From assembly GCA_902827205.1 (NCBI GenBank), contig LR792634.1:62001-126000 (forward strand): a DNA stretch of 64,000 bases, in the 5' to 3' direction. The stretch comes from Methanocaldococcus lauensis. GTDB taxonomy: Archaea > AGJL01 > Methanococci > Methanococcales > Methanocaldococcaceae. A model generated the notes under the pieces. It made no database searches. It was not told the origin of the DNA and worked only from the letters and a program-made list of their open reading frames with translations. Below, piece by piece: positions 50,100 to 60,917 of the stretch. Within the stretch, counting starts at the first letter, position 1; each line of letters opens with the position of its first letter. The position numbers and the translations under genes are program-made.

Positions 50100-51265
50100 T
50101 TTATCTCACCATATTGATTAACATAAAAAAATATACATTTTAAATACTCAAGATTTTTGTTTCCTATGGATATTGGATGGTCTGGAGATTGTCCTTTATA
50201 ATCAATCATTATTAACTCTTTTTTTGCTCTAAATGCAGATGATATAACTGTTTTTTTAAACAACTCTCTGTCTATGTGATGAGAGCAGGAACAAGTAACA
50301 AATATTCTTTTACACAGATTTATTCCTAAGTAGTTTAATGTTGAATAAGCCCTTAAAGCATTTTTTATATCTTTTTCAGTTTGTGTAAATGCAGGAGGGT
50401 CTAAGATAACAATATCAAATTTTTTTCCATTCTCTATAAACTCTTCCATAACCTTAAATGCATTTCCTTCTATAAATTCATATCTATCTTTTGGAATATT
50501 ATTTAATTCCATATTTTCCTCAGCAACTTTTAATGCCTTTTTTGACAAATCTACTCCTACAACTTCAGCCCCTTTAATTGCACAATGGACAGAAAATCCA
50601 CCAGTATAGCAACAAACATCTAAAACCCTATCCCCTTCTTTTATAAACTTCTCTATAGCCAATCTATTCTCTCTTTGGTCTAAAAAAAATCCTGTTTTGT
50701 GCCCTTTTACATTCACTTTAAATTTTGCATCCCCTTCTTTAATAATTGTTTCATATTTTTTCTTTTCCCCAAAAATTTTATCTTTAATTTTTTCTCCTTT
50801 TTTTCCTCTTTTCACATATACTGTTTCTAAGTCAGATAATTCAAATAAAATGTCAATAATATCCTTTAAATACTCCTTCTCAATAAGTTTTGACATTAAC
50901 TGCATAGCCCCTATATTATTATATTTGTCAAATATTATTGTTGGTAAATTATCTCCTTCAGCATAAATCCATCTGTAAGTATCTTTGTAATTTAAAATTT
51001 CCTCTCTATAAATTTTTGCCTTTAATATCCTTTTATAAAAAAAATTGTAATCAATATCCTCATTTTCAGTAGTTAAAATTTTTAATATTACTGATTTTGG
51101 ATTATACAATGCCTTGGCAACAAATTTTCCATTATATGTTAGAGTAACAATTTCTTCCTTTTTAGGTAAATCTTCTAAATTTTTTATTGCCTTAGTATAT
51201 ATCAATTTTGAAAAATTTTTTGTTATAGAGTTGTATGCCCTTTTGTCAATTTCTAATTTAATCAT
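50096..51265 (-). CDS. RlmI-like 23S rRNA cytosine-C5 methyltransferase (PUA + SAM domain)
   Basis: 389 residues. An N-terminal PUA-like region (about 1-75) is followed by an EEHEAD-like linker domain and a Rossmann methylase: [35 protein letters not shown] at about 216-232, and catalytic/motif [15 protein letters not shown] and VTCSCSHHI (Cys after TCSC). The pattern matches the RlmI/YccW class that makes 5-methylcytosine in large-subunit rRNA. Context with NMD3 supports a ribosome link. Confidence 0.9.
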   Translation of the reverse strand: MIKLEIDKRAYNSITKNFSKLIYTKAIKNLEDLPKKEEIVTLTYNGKFVAKALYNPKSVILKILTTENEDIDYNFFYKRILKAKIYREEILNYKDTYRWIYAEGDNLPTIIFDKYNNIGAMQLMSKLIEKEYLKDIIDILFELSDLETVYVKRGKKGEKIKDKIFGEKKKYETIIKEGDAKFKVNVKGHKTGFFLDQRENRLAIEKFIKEGDRVLDVCCYTGGFSVHCAIKGAEVVGVDLSKKALKVAEENMELNNIPKDRYEFIEGNAFKVMEEFIENGKKFDIVILDPPAFTQTEKDIKNALRAYSTLNYLGINLCKRIFVTCSCSHHIDRELFKKTVISSAFRAKKELIMIDYKGQSPDHPISIGNKNLEYLKCIFFYVNQYGEIK

Positions 51266-51283
51266 TTAATTCACCTTATTATC

Positions 51284-52396
51284 TCACTTTTTGTTTTTAT
51301 CTTCCTTAACTTTATTTACTAAATAAGGAATTTCCTCTTTTTTAAGTATTTTAACTTTATCACCCTCTTTTACTTCAATATCTCCAATGTTGTCAAACTC
51401 ATAAACTTCATAATTTTTATCGTCCATAACCATAATATTTGGCGTAGTGGCTATAACAGTTGCAGTATCTAACTCTTCATTTTTCTTAACCATTTTAGTT
51501 TCTTTTTCTGCCACATGCCAAGATAAGCCAATTTTTTCTCTTTTGTAATCAATAGATTTCATATATACTTTATCTTCTGTTATACTTGTTACTTGATAGT
51601 ATCTATCTCTATATTCAACGACATCTCCTACTTTGTATTCAGGAATTCTCACAGAGACAGTAACTCTATATAAATCCTTCCCAGTGTTTCTATCTACTCC
51701 TACCAATGTAGCGGTTTCTGTAATTTTTCCTCCATATTTCTCTTTAATTTTTTGTGCTACATTTCTTGCCGCCCCTACTGAACCAAGTTGATAGTCTAAA
51801 CCCTCTTTTTGAGGAATAAACTTTGCTATAAAAGCCATTCTGTCTTTTTTTAATCTTTTAGCTAACTCTTCCCTAACAAAACTATCTAATTCTTCTCTTT
51901 CTTCTTCAGTAAGATACCTATTCATAGCTCTAACTTGCAATGTAGCCTCGTAATAATTAGACATAAATCTCGAACATCTTGGACACTGAACCATTTGTAA
52001 ATGAACCTCTATATCCTTTTCATAAGTTCTGTCTTCTTTCTCTCCGGGTAATCTTCCCTTTGCCACAATATGAACAGGAATTATTAACTTACTTCTCTTA
52101 CCTCCAGGAAGTTGGGTAATTTTAGGATATATTTCAAAATCAACCATAACACTTTTCTTTTTAATAGCATCTTTTGTAGCATAGTATGCAATTTCATACA
52201 ATATTTCATAAGCATCTTTACTCTTTGGAGTTTGCCATATCTTTCTCTTGTATGAACCACACATATGACAAACTTCAATCTCCACTCTTTCAGGCACTTC
52301 AATTAGTGGATGCTCTTGAGCATAGCAAATTGGACAGAGTCCATCTATAAGTTCATCCTCAGCACCACATCTGTAACATATCCCTCTAATTTTCAT
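51284..52396 (-). CDS. NMD3-family ribosome export/assembly protein
   Basis: 370 residues. N-terminal zinc-binding [20 protein letters not shown] and [12 protein letters not shown], then CPRCSRF, the NMD3 pattern. Archaeal NMD3 homologues lack export signals and presumably act on the large subunit inside the cell. A basic C-terminal SH3/OB-like end is present. ATG follows GAGGTGAGATT. The downstream gene is the RlmI-like methylase, 18 bases away. Confidence 0.92.
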   Translation of the reverse strand: MKIRGICYRCGAEDELIDGLCPICYAQEHPLIEVPERVEIEVCHMCGSYKRKIWQTPKSKDAYEILYEIAYYATKDAIKKKSVMVDFEIYPKITQLPGGKRSKLIIPVHIVAKGRLPGEKEDRTYEKDIEVHLQMVQCPRCSRFMSNYYEATLQVRAMNRYLTEEEREELDSFVREELAKRLKKDRMAFIAKFIPQKEGLDYQLGSVGAARNVAQKIKEKYGGKITETATLVGVDRNTGKDLYRVTVSVRIPEYKVGDVVEYRDRYYQVTSITEDKVYMKSIDYKREKIGLSWHVAEKETKMVKKNEELDTATVIATTPNIMVMDDKNYEVYEFDNIGDIEVKEGDKVKILKKEEIPYLVNKVKEDKNKK

Positions 52397-52476
52397 AATC
52401 TCACCTCAATATTACAATAATCTATATATATAATTAATAAAAAACATATTTATAATAGATTTATATTGGTGAAAAT

Positions 52477-53067
52477 ATGGACATTATGGAAGGTTTAAAA
52501 TTTCCTATGAATGATAAAGATTGGATTAAAAAAGTTCTCATTGGGGGATTATTAAATATTATTCCAATTGTAAATTTTATAAGCACTGGTTATTCATTGG
52601 AGACTATGAAGTTAATTATAAATAATACAGAAAAACTTCCAGAATGGGATAATTTTGGTTCTAAATTTGTAAAAGGATTGGTAAGTATAATAATATCAAT
52701 GATATATTTAATAATTCCGTTCATTATTATGTTAGTGTTATTATACCTAAATAAAATAGCAGGATTGATAATTGGATTTATATTAACAATGATATTTGGA
52801 TTTATTATTCCAATGGCTATAGCTAATTTTGTTGCTAAAGATAGTTTTGGAGCCGCTTTTGAATTTGGAGAAATAATTAATAGAATAAAATCTGTATTTG
52901 AAGAATATTTTATTTGTTATTTAGTAATAATAGGCTTATATATAATTGTAAGTATAGTAATGTTAATACCAATAATAGGATGGATATTAGGTTCAATATT
53001 TATCTTTTATATTCAATTGGTTTATGCATATTACTTTGGAACTCTATATGCTAAAAGTAGTCCATAA
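52477..53067 (+). CDS. DUF4013 membrane protein
   Basis: 196 residues, about four to five hydrophobic helices, with GLLNIIPIVNFISTGYSLETMK near the N terminus split as LLNIIPIVNF and GYSLETMK, which I recognise as DUF4013. A duplicated glycine-proline helix (LIPIIGWILGSIF) lies near the end. Function unknown; cytoplasmic membrane. ATG follows GGTGAAAAT. Confidence 0.82.
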   Translation: MDIMEGLKFPMNDKDWIKKVLIGGLLNIIPIVNFISTGYSLETMKLIINNTEKLPEWDNFGSKFVKGLVSIIISMIYLIIPFIIMLVLLYLNKIAGLIIGFILTMIFGFIIPMAIANFVAKDSFGAAFEFGEIINRIKSVFEEYFICYLVIIGLYIIVSIVMLIPIIGWILGSIFIFYIQLVYAYYFGTLYAKSSP

Positions 53068-53075
53068 AGAATATT

Positions 53076-53837
53076 TTAATTAATAATCTCTACATCATCT
53101 AAGTAATCAACACCCAATAATTTTGAGGCATTGTCCATAAACTTAGATATTTCTAAGAATCCTTCACTATTTATTAAACATATAAAGTTATCTCCTCCTT
53201 CAAAATATGATTTAACAAATTTGCATTTAATTATTTTATCTCCATTTTTTGTTTTTATCTTAATTAAAACATCATCATAAATATTAAATTTAACTTCAGA
53301 AGCTTTAATATTTGTTATTATGTTTCCAAACCTATCTATGTGTATAACTCTCTTTTTTTCATTGTCCAATGTAACTATACTTTTTAATTTCTCTCCCTCA
53401 TAATCGTTATTTATTAATATCTCTGCTCCAACTACTGCATATACATCTCTGCCATGAAAGGTTGAAGACGGGTTATATTTACTTTCATCAATTTTTATAA
53501 TCCTCTCTATTCCTAATCTTTCAACAACATAAGTAAATAATCCATTGTCTGGACCAACTAAGTAGTGACCATTTTTCGTTTCAACAACAATTGAATTCCT
53601 TTCACTACCTACAGTTGGATCTATTACAGCAACATGAACTGATGGTGGAAAGTAAGGGATAGATGTTAATAAAACATAAGCCCCATGATATATATTAAAT
53701 TGCTTTACTTCATGAGAGATATCAACTATTTTTGCATCTTTATTATGTTTTTTTAAAATTTCTAAAATTCTGCCCTTCATTGCTCCTACATATCCTTCAC
53801 TAAATCCAAAGTCAGTTGTTAATGTTATAATATCCAT
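53076..53837 (-). CDS. S-adenosyl-L-methionine hydrolase (adenosine-forming), DUF62 family
   Basis: 253 residues. Family motifs: ITLTTDFGFSEGYVGAMKG at the N terminus, HVAVIDPTVGSERNSI in the middle, VGPDNGLFT and SSTFHGRDVYAVVGA. These enzymes split SAM with hydroxide to adenosine and methionine. The C-terminal beta-barrel domain with FGNIITNI completes the fold. ATG follows GGTGATGAG. Confidence 0.93.
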   Translation of the reverse strand: MDIITLTTDFGFSEGYVGAMKGRILEILKKHNKDAKIVDISHEVKQFNIYHGAYVLLTSIPYFPPSVHVAVIDPTVGSERNSIVVETKNGHYLVGPDNGLFTYVVERLGIERIIKIDESKYNPSSTFHGRDVYAVVGAEILINNDYEGEKLKSIVTLDNEKKRVIHIDRFGNIITNIKASEVKFNIYDDVLIKIKTKNGDKIIKCKFVKSYFEGGDNFICLINSEGFLEISKFMDNASKLLGVDYLDDVEIIN

Positions 53838-53946
53838 CTCATCACCAAATTTATATAGTTCGTATATTTACTTTAAACTTTAAATTAAATTTTTAGTTAT
53901 CCTTATATATTAACATAAATTAGTAGATTAAGCATATGGTGATATT

Positions 53947-54558
53947 ATGATTCTAAGCGATAAAGATATAATTAAGTTGATAAATGAAAATAAATTAATT
54001 ATAGAACCTTTTAACAGAGAGTATTTAGGCCCGTCATCTTATGATGTAACATTGAGCGATGAATTTATAATATATGATGATGAAATTTATGATTTATCAA
54101 AAGAATTGAAATATAAAAAGATAAAAATAAAAAAATCTATATTAGTTTGCCCTATAAATTATACTCTAAATAAAGAAAAAATAGAATACTTTAAAGAAAA
54201 ATATAATGTTGATTATGTAGTTAAAGGAGGAATATTAGGATCTACAAACGAGTATATAGAACTACCTAAGGAAATAACATCTTTTTATCAAGGTAGAAGT
54301 AGTTTAGGAAGGGTATTTTTAACATCACATCAAACTGCTGGATTTATTGACGCAGGTTTTAAAGGAAAAATAACCTTAGAAATTGTGGCTCATGATAAAC
54401 CAGTTATATTATATTCTGGAATGAGAATAGGACAGTTAATATTTTTCAAATTAAACACTCCAGCAGAAATTGGCTATTGTGAGAAAAAAGGCTCAAAATA
54501 TGCATATCAAAAAACTGTCATGCCTTCCTTAATACATAATGATTTTAAAGGAGTCTAA
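53947..54558 (+). CDS. dcd: Bifunctional dCTP deaminase/dUTP diphosphatase
   Basis: 203 residues. The dCTP deaminase/dUTPase fold shows LGPSSYDVTLSDEF, YQGRSSLGRVFLTSHQTAG and the catalytic IDAGFKGKITLEI with the essential Glu. Its strong resemblance to the M. jannaschii bifunctional enzyme suggests that it both deaminates dCTP and cleaves dUTP, yielding dUMP directly. ATG follows GGTGATATT. Confidence 0.95.
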   Translation: MILSDKDIIKLINENKLIIEPFNREYLGPSSYDVTLSDEFIIYDDEIYDLSKELKYKKIKIKKSILVCPINYTLNKEKIEYFKEKYNVDYVVKGGILGSTNEYIELPKEITSFYQGRSSLGRVFLTSHQTAGFIDAGFKGKITLEIVAHDKPVILYSGMRIGQLIFFKLNTPAEIGYCEKKGSKYAYQKTVMPSLIHNDFKGV

Positions 54559-54756
54559 AAATAATTGCATATATTACTAAAATTTCAACTAAAATAAGTA
54601 ATAATACCATACCTATTAAAACTGCTATTGATATATATTAACCTATTTGATTTCGAGACGTACAATACAATAGACTAATAAAAACTATTAATGTAATAAC
54701 AATAGAAACTAATAAGATTCCTAAAATTACTGAATACACTAATAAAAAATATGGAT
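54545..54756 (-). pseudogene. Possible membrane-protein remnant in the dcd-YkgJ gap
   Basis: The minus strand reads LVYSVILGILLVSIVITLI... then a TAA, then YISIAVLIGMVLLLILVEIL, suggesting two former membrane helices. There is no start codon. AT-rich DNA often translates to hydrophobic residues, so this may be chance. The rest of the gap to 54919 shows only AT-rich sequence. Confidence 0.2.
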
Positions 54757-54919
54757 TATCAAATATCTATCTTACATAAATTAATATACAAAAAATTTAT
54801 ATACTATTTCTTGCTATTTTAACTTAATTTTTATACTTGCGAATAGTCATTAAAATCTTTTTTAAAACTTTCTTTATTTTATAAAACACTTATATTTATA
54901 TTTCACATGGAGAGATACT

Positions 54920-55252
54920 ATGAAAACATTGAGATTCAAAAAAGATAAAGTTATAAAAATAAGTGAAGAGATGTTTCCAGATGAATTATGTGAAAGATGT
55001 GGAAGATGTTGTATATTACATGCATACAAAACAGAGAAAGGTTTAGAACTTATCTACTGCTCACACCTTGATAAAAAAACAAAATTATGCAAAGTTTATA
55101 ATAATAGATTTGAACATGGATGTTTAACAGTTATGGAAGGTATTATGGCTGGAGTTTTCCCAAAAGATTGTCCTTATGTTAAAGATTTAAAAAATTATGA
55201 AGAACCTTGGTTCTATATATTACTTAGAGAAGAAGAAAATAAAAAAGAATAA
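54920..55252 (+). CDS. YkgJ-type cysteine-cluster protein
   Basis: 110 residues with CERCGRCCILHAY (CxxCxxCC) followed by YCSHLDKKTKLCKVY, HGCLTV and FPKDCPYV. This is the zinc- or iron-chelating YkgJ/UPF0153 pattern with eight cysteines. Role unknown. ATG follows GGAGAGATACT. Confidence 0.87.
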   Translation: MKTLRFKKDKVIKISEEMFPDELCERCGRCCILHAYKTEKGLELIYCSHLDKKTKLCKVYNNRFEHGCLTVMEGIMAGVFPKDCPYVKDLKNYEEPWFYILLREEENKKE

Positions 55253-55402
55253 TTTAACTAAATTTTTCTTTTTAATCTATTTTAATTTTTCAACAACAAG
55301 ATATCATTAATATTGATATAACCTTTTTATATTTAAGATATGATTATATGATAGTATTATCAACATTATCAATAATATTGTCTAAGATAACATGGTGATA
55401 GT

Positions 55403-56680
55403 ATGGGAATGACAATTGTTGAGAAAATTTTAGCAAAAGCTTCTGGAAAGAAAGAGGTTAGCCCAGGAGATATTGTAATGGCAAACATTGATGTGGCAAT
55501 GGTTCATGATATTACAGGACCTTTAACAGTCAATACATTAAAAGAGTATGGAATTGAGAAAGTTTGGAATCCAGAAAAAATTGTTATCTTATTTGACCAC
55601 CAAGTTCCTGCTGATAGTATAAAAGCAGCTGAAAACCATATATTAATGAGAAAGTTTGTTAAAGAACAAGGTATTAAATACTTCTATGATATAAGAGAAG
55701 GTGTTTGCCACCAAGTATTGCCAGAAAAAGGGCATATAGTCCCTGGAGAAGTTGTTGTTGGTGCTGATAGCCATACATGCACACATGGAGCTTTTGGAGC
55801 TTTTGCTACTGGTATAGGTTCAACTGACATGGCTCACGTGTTTGCTACTGGTAAATTATGGTTTAAAGTTCCTGAAACAATTTACTTTAACATTACTGGA
55901 GATTTACAACCTTACGTTACTTCAAAGGATGTTATTTTATCAATTATAGGAGAAGTTGGAGTTGATGGAGCTACATATAAGGCATGTCAATTTGGAGGAG
56001 AAACTGTAAAGAAGATGAGTATTGCCTCAAGAATGACTATGACTAACATGGCTATTGAAATGGGAGGTAAAACTGGAATTATTGAGCCAGATGAAAAAAC
56101 AATACAATATGTAAAAGAGGCTATGAAAAAACATGGAACTGAAAGACCATTTGAAATTATAAAGGGAGATGAAGATGCAGAATTTGCCGAAGTTTATGAA
56201 ATTGAGGCTGACAAGATAGAACCAGTATTTGCCTGCCCACACAATGTAGATAATGTTAAACCAGCAAGAGAAGTCGCTGGAAGACCAATTGACCAAGTAT
56301 TTATCGGCTCATGTACAAACGGAAGATTAGAAGACTTAAGGATGGCTATTGAAATTATTGATAAACATGGAGGAATAGCAGATGATGTTAGAGTTGTAGT
56401 TACTCCTGCATCAAGAGAAGAGTATTTAAAAGCTTTAAAAGAGGGAATAATTGAGAAATTCTTAAAGTATGGTTGTGTAGTTACAAATCCATCTTGCTCT
56501 GCATGTATGGGTTCATTGTATGGAGTTTTAGGGCCAGGAGAGGTTTGTGTTTCAACATCAAATAGAAACTTTAGAGGAAGGCAAGGTTCCTTAGATGCTG
56601 AAATTTATTTAGCATCACCAATAACTGCTGCAGCTTGTGCTGTTAAAGGAGAATTAGTAGATCCAAGGGATTTAGAATAA
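55403..56680 (+). CDS. leuC: Isopropylmalate/homoaconitate hydro-lyase large subunit (aconitase family)
   Basis: 425 residues. The Fe-S ligands are visible as [10 protein letters not shown] and [13 protein letters not shown], with [21 protein letters not shown] as the conserved substrate region. Methanogens have two such large subunits, one in leucine synthesis and one in coenzyme B synthesis; the near-identity I recall to the isopropylmalate form favours LeuC, but the large subunit alone cannot settle it. The small subunit is not adjacent. ATG follows GGTGATAGT. Confidence 0.88.
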   Translation: MGMTIVEKILAKASGKKEVSPGDIVMANIDVAMVHDITGPLTVNTLKEYGIEKVWNPEKIVILFDHQVPADSIKAAENHILMRKFVKEQGIKYFYDIREGVCHQVLPEKGHIVPGEVVVGADSHTCTHGAFGAFATGIGSTDMAHVFATGKLWFKVPETIYFNITGDLQPYVTSKDVILSIIGEVGVDGATYKACQFGGETVKKMSIASRMTMTNMAIEMGGKTGIIEPDEKTIQYVKEAMKKHGTERPFEIIKGDEDAEFAEVYEIEADKIEPVFACPHNVDNVKPAREVAGRPIDQVFIGSCTNGRLEDLRMAIEIIDKHGGIADDVRVVVTPASREEYLKALKEGIIEKFLKYGCVVTNPSCSACMGSLYGVLGPGEVCVSTSNRNFRGRQGSLDAEIYLASPITAAACAVKGELVDPRDLE

Positions 56681-56744
56681 AAACCAAAAATATTAAATAA
56701 CAGTTAAGATGAACATAACATAAAAATAATAAAAAATCATTCTA

Positions 56745-56802
56745 ACCCTACCTCAAAGTAGGTAGGGTGTATATTTTAACTGCACCCCATAGTGGGTGCA
56801 GT
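56745..56802. terminator. Two tandem hairpins between convergent genes
   Basis: ACCCTACCT/AGGTAGGGT (56745-56768) and ACTGCACCC/GGGTGCAGT (56779-56802), each a perfect 9-bp stem with a 6-base loop, the second followed by a T-run. They lie between leuC and the convergent THUMP-SPOUT gene and probably end both transcripts. Confidence 0.6.
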
Positions 56803-56832
56803 GCATTTTTTATTATAAAATTTAAAAATTAC

Positions 56833-57885
56833 TTATTCTTCGTCTTCTGAACTCTTTTCACCACTATATATACTCCATAAAGCTATTAATGCAGATGGAA
56901 TGGCATGTTCTGTAGCAAATGTCATATGAGGCGCTAAGTCAATTACATAATCAGCAAATCTAAACAATCCTATTGGTATTCCCTCTCTTGAACCACAAAA
57001 TACTACTATTTCCTTCTTTTTTCTTAAATCATAGGATAATTTATCTTTTATTTTTGAAATTTCCTCTCCTTTTGGGTCAGTTATTATTATTAATCTATTA
57101 TTCCTTTTTTTATCTCTAATAACTTGATATAGATCCTGAACAGTTACAGGAACTAAAGAAATTTCAAATGGATATGCTCTCTTTTGAATCTCATATCTTG
57201 AATGTTGCCCAATTTTAACCCCTTTTATGAATTCCATTAACTCGTAGGCATCTACTTTCTCTTTTGGAGCTATAATTAATTCCTTAACCTCAAATCCTTG
57301 GGCAGCTCTACCTATTGCCTCTCCAAACCTTTTACAAACTATCTTTTCTCCTAAATAAGGCATTTGAACAATAACAACTTTTTTAAATAATTCTCTTGCA
57401 TTTCTTTTATCTTTTGTGTATTTTTTATATCTATCTTTATTATTTATACAGATGTATGCCTTATCTTTAAAGATTTCAACATTAATAACTTTATCAGGTC
57501 TCTCTAAATCAACACTTGCATTAGTTAAATCTTTAATCTTAGCCCCCAAGACGATATTTACATCAATTGAATTAAAATCGTGTTTTCCTCTTTTTTTGGT
57601 CTCTACTGCAAATGTTTCTCCTTCTTGTATATAATCTTTAATTTTTTCAGCCATATTGACTATTTTTTCAAAGTCTGCCTCAGTTTCAAAATAAACCTTT
57701 AAACATCTCTCAACTTCTGGAATTTGTAAAATTTTATCTTCTATATCTTCATCACTTTCAATTATTACAACTCCATGATAACCATCTGGTGACACAATAT
57801 AGTTAAAGTTTTCAACATAATCTTTTAATCTATTTACAACAATATTTTCAAAGCCTCTCTGTGTTTTTACTATATACTTTACCAT
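56833..57885 (-). CDS. THUMP-domain SPOUT-class RNA methyltransferase
   Basis: 350 residues. N-terminal THUMP-type RNA-binding region (about 60-160, with VLGAKIKDLTNASVDLERPD) and a C-terminal SPOUT knot: IVVFCGSREGIPIGLF and VIDLAPHMTFATEHAIPSALIALWSIY. The combination points to tRNA or rRNA methylation; the target is not shown. The ATG at 57885 follows GAGGTGGATTTTG; the TTG codon before it is not needed. The acidic tail SSEDEE is short. It overlaps the membrane-protein gene upstream by 38 bases. Confidence 0.85.
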   Translation of the reverse strand: MVKYIVKTQRGFENIVVNRLKDYVENFNYIVSPDGYHGVVIIESDEDIEDKILQIPEVERCLKVYFETEADFEKIVNMAEKIKDYIQEGETFAVETKKRGKHDFNSIDVNIVLGAKIKDLTNASVDLERPDKVINVEIFKDKAYICINNKDRYKKYTKDKRNARELFKKVVIVQMPYLGEKIVCKRFGEAIGRAAQGFEVKELIIAPKEKVDAYELMEFIKGVKIGQHSRYEIQKRAYPFEISLVPVTVQDLYQVIRDKKRNNRLIIITDPKGEEISKIKDKLSYDLRKKKEIVVFCGSREGIPIGLFRFADYVIDLAPHMTFATEHAIPSALIALWSIYSGEKSSEDEE

Positions 57886-59008
57886 CAAAATCCACCTCTA
57901 ATGAATTTAAATATATTAAGAAAAGTAAAACAATCAAAAAGCCATAGTTAATTCCTACTTCACAGTAAGTTAATAGTATCGAGGCATAAATGGCATAGAG
58001 TTTTTTATCTCCATTATATATATACTTTGAAACATAACCTAAAAATATAGCAAATAAAAAACTAAATATTCCAAAGTCTAAGAATACACTTCCTAACATT
58101 AATGTTGTTATATTATGATTATAACCAAAAAGTATTTGTCCTATATACCTCTCTCCGTTAGGAGTTAATATTATATTATATCCTAAACCAAACAATGAAC
58201 TAATATCCAAAATTTTATTAAATACAGTCAAATCAAAGTATGCCCTATAACATAATAAATTTAAAAAACCTATTTTCCAATGTTGATTTGAATTTAAAAT
58301 TACAATAAAGCCAACGATATTTAAGATTAAAAATAGCCCTAAAAATATCAAAATAAGATGTTTTAAATTTATTTTATTTTTGTATTTGTAAATTATATAT
58401 GAAACAGTGAGCATTAAAATTCCAGCTTTATATCCTAAGAGAGTTAATAAAACAAATGCTACTGCAAAATAAAAAATATTTTCAATGCCCGAATATATTA
58501 ATAAGCCAGTTGATATTAATCTCAATGGCTCAGAGTTTATAGCCATCCTTATATTATAATTTAGTAATGGAATCCCTTTATACTTTAAAACAATTAAAAT
58601 AAAAGATAAAATCCCTCCTAAGAATACTAAATTATTAAAAAACTTACTATTTTGATATTTTACAAATAACTTAACTATTAAGATTATAATCATTAAATAA
58701 ATAAGTGTAAAAAGTATTGAGTGAGTTATAGCAAAAGAACCATAACCTGCCAATATCAAAAAAGACAATAAAGATAAATTTTTAATAATATTTTTATTTA
58801 TTAATTTTATATCTACAAAAAATGGCAAAGAAAAGGATATTAAAAAAATCCCAACAACTAACAAAATTTTTAAAAAATTATAAATTCCTATTTTATTTAA
58901 ATATGGTAATGCCAATAAAATTATTGCCAAATGCCCAAAAACTACTATAAAAACTGGATGAAATAAATCTATCTCTTTAAGAATCTTTTTAATGTTGCGT
59001 AAATACAT
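57848..59008 (-). CDS. Multi-span membrane protein, polysaccharide-polymerase-like (A)
   Basis: 386 residues, about 10-11 hydrophobic helices, with PLLNYNIRMAINSEPLRLISTG, a charged outer loop and the GYNHNITTLMLGSVFLDFGIF segment. The distribution of helices and the big loop resemble Wzy/O-antigen polymerases and the oligosaccharide repeat unit polymerase family. Its start overlaps the similar upstream gene by 40 bases. Function is inferred only from topology and a partial pattern. Confidence 0.7.
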   Translation of the reverse strand: MYLRNIKKILKEIDLFHPVFIVVFGHLAIILLALPYLNKIGIYNFLKILLVVGIFLISFSLPFFVDIKLINKNIIKNLSLLSFLILAGYGSFAITHSILFTLIYLMIIILIVKLFVKYQNSKFFNNLVFLGGILSFILIVLKYKGIPLLNYNIRMAINSEPLRLISTGLLIYSGIENIFYFAVAFVLLTLLGYKAGILMLTVSYIIYKYKNKINLKHLILIFLGLFLILNIVGFIVILNSNQHWKIGFLNLLCYRAYFDLTVFNKILDISSLFGLGYNIILTPNGERYIGQILFGYNHNITTLMLGSVFLDFGIFSFLFAIFLGYVSKYIYNGDKKLYAIYASILLTYCEVGINYGFLIVLLFLIYLNSLEVDFDGKVYSKNTERL

Positions 59009-60033
59009 AGTAATACACCAAAGACATAATAGATTATAACATCTAAATCTAAGATTCCACTCTCAACTGCTATCAATGTATATGCAAAGACTACTCCATA
59101 AATACCTAAATAAACTCCTCCTTTATGCTTTGCCAACATATATAAATATCCTAAATATATCCCTAAAAAACCAAAGTAAGGAATAATAGATAATGTTCCA
59201 AAATCTGCTATTACACTACCAACAATAGTTGGAGTTATACTCACCCCATAAATTCCTAATATATTGGCTATAACAGTCCTTGGTCCATTACATAACCCAA
59301 AATATGAAAATATTGCCGCATAGTGTAAATATCCATCTAAAACTCCATTAAAGTAATTAAATAATATATCATAAACTGACATAGTTAATTCAATTCTTGA
59401 AAGTATTGGATTTCCACCAGTACCAAGGAAATACATCCTTAAAATAGACATTATTACCAATAAAATGAATATAATTCCAAAGTATTTTATAATATCCTTA
59501 GTTTCTATTAAATTTTTGTAGTATAAGACAGCAATCGTTGATAAGAGTAGAACTAAAACATTTGTTCTATAACCTAACAAAGCAATAGGAATTGATAAAA
59601 TTAAAGTATAAAGTATAACTTTTTTTACTCTCTTTTTTTCTATATTATAGTATGATAGAATCAAAGCCCAGCCAATAAATATTAAGTGAGATAAGGTTGT
59701 GAAATAAACATTTAAATGATATCTAACTATTGGATTAAAAAGAGGAATATCATTAATCCAAATTATGTCAGCCAAAATCGATATTAAACCAATAAACACA
59801 AATAACAACCCTATATAAAGCCAAATAGATTTATTTTTTTTGTTAAAATTATTTATTCCCTCATTTATATTATTTTCATTAAATATCCTAAAATATAATC
59901 TTTTGCCAACTACAAAGGATATGTAAAAAAATATCGCAGAGAATAAAAACACTAAGGATGAATATAAAGAAATATCTGAAAAAATTAGATAAATACAACA
60001 AATTATTAAAAATAAATGGTTTAATTCTATCAT
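58969..60033 (-). CDS. Multi-span membrane protein, polysaccharide-polymerase-like (B)
   Basis: 354 residues, about 10 helices. NPIVRYHLNVYFTTLSHL, LGYRTNVLVLLLS and TPTIVGSVIADFGTLSIIPYFGF are reminiscent of the oligosaccharide repeat unit polymerase family. It is related in pattern to protein A (both contain an S-x-x-DFG-x-x-S/F turn), so the pair may act on related glycans or as a heteromer. ATG begins 1 base after the stop of the DUF4330-like gene. Confidence 0.7.
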   Translation of the reverse strand: MIELNHLFLIICCIYLIFSDISLYSSLVFLFSAIFFYISFVVGKRLYFRIFNENNINEGINNFNKKNKSIWLYIGLLFVFIGLISILADIIWINDIPLFNPIVRYHLNVYFTTLSHLIFIGWALILSYYNIEKKRVKKVILYTLILSIPIALLGYRTNVLVLLLSTIAVLYYKNLIETKDIIKYFGIIFILLVIMSILRMYFLGTGGNPILSRIELTMSVYDILFNYFNGVLDGYLHYAAIFSYFGLCNGPRTVIANILGIYGVSITPTIVGSVIADFGTLSIIPYFGFLGIYLGYLYMLAKHKGGVYLGIYGVVFAYTLIAVESGILDLDVIIYYVFGVLLCIYATLKRFLKR

Positions 60034-60034
60034 A

Positions 60035-60796
60035 TTATCCCAAAGTAATTACTGGATATTTATTACTAATGTTATCTATATTTGAATTATTTATTACGAT
60101 ATAAACTACTAAGTTGGAAGTAGAGACATTTGAAGTGTTAATAATACTATCAAGATTTTTTAGGGTTTTTAAATTAATTCCTTCACTTAATAAAACTCCA
60201 TTATCTAAAAAATTTATGGATAAACCTTTATTTATATCAACATATAGTTTATTTCTTATATTTACTATCTCAGTTGGTGTATATTCCTTAGTGTCTGCTC
60301 CAAACATACCATTTATATAAACATATGTTATATTTAAATCTTTAAAATTATTGTTTATCTGTTTTTGAATATAGTTGGCAATATCTTTGAACGATTTTCC
60401 ATTTGTATGATTAACCTTATAAATAATTACAGCATTACCCAACGGTTTTAAAATTATCTTCTTTGCAGAAATATCCTCTTTATATGCATTAACTCCTCCA
60501 ATAGTTATTGTTGAATTTTGATATATAGCGTATAATGTCCCACCAGATGCTTTATAAATTTCAACAGTTCCATTAAACGGTTTTCCATATCTCCATTTTC
60601 CTATAACTTCAGCATATAAGGGAATATTTTTATTTAATATGTTTTCACAAACCCACGCACATTTATACATCTGGCTTCCATCAAACACATATTTATTATT
60701 TTCATTACTTAAAGTAAAATACTTATAACTCAAAGCTCCTGCAGTTATTAATATTGATAATATTACTACAATTTCTAAGATTCCTAATTTTCTCAT
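60035..60796 (-). CDS. Single-span exported protein, DUF4330-like
   Basis: 253 residues: a short N-terminal cytoplasmic tail, one hydrophobic helix (LEIVVILSILITAGALSY, 6-23) and a large outer domain with several Asn-rich potential glycosylation sites. A small soluble domain with KWRYGKPFNGTVEI and GGVNAYKEDI recalls DUF4330, which often accompanies polysaccharide polymerase genes. First gene of a three-gene surface-polymer-like unit ending in the two membrane proteins. Confidence 0.6.
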   Translation of the reverse strand: MRKLGILEIVVILSILITAGALSYKYFTLSNENNKYVFDGSQMYKCAWVCENILNKNIPLYAEVIGKWRYGKPFNGTVEIYKASGGTLYAIYQNSTITIGGVNAYKEDISAKKIILKPLGNAVIIYKVNHTNGKSFKDIANYIQKQINNNFKDLNITYVYINGMFGADTKEYTPTEIVNIRNKLYVDINKGLSINFLDNGVLLSEGINLKTLKNLDSIINTSNVSTSNLVVYIVINNSNIDNISNKYPVITLG

Positions 60797-60917
60797 AAGA
60801 TTCCACCATTTATTATTAAAAAAATTTTTATTAAAATGTAAATATTTTGCTTAACATACTATAACTATAAATAAATAACCATTCACATTTACTTAAACAA
60901 TAATTAAAGTGGTTTAA

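Noticed and set aside
54545-54756. Treating the hydrophobic minus-strand fragment as a real gene
   Set aside because: No start codon, an internal stop, and AT-rich DNA produces hydrophobic frames by chance; kept only as a low-confidence remnant.
56027-56296. Minus-strand frame inside leuC
   Set aside because: Antisense shadow of a highly conserved enzyme.
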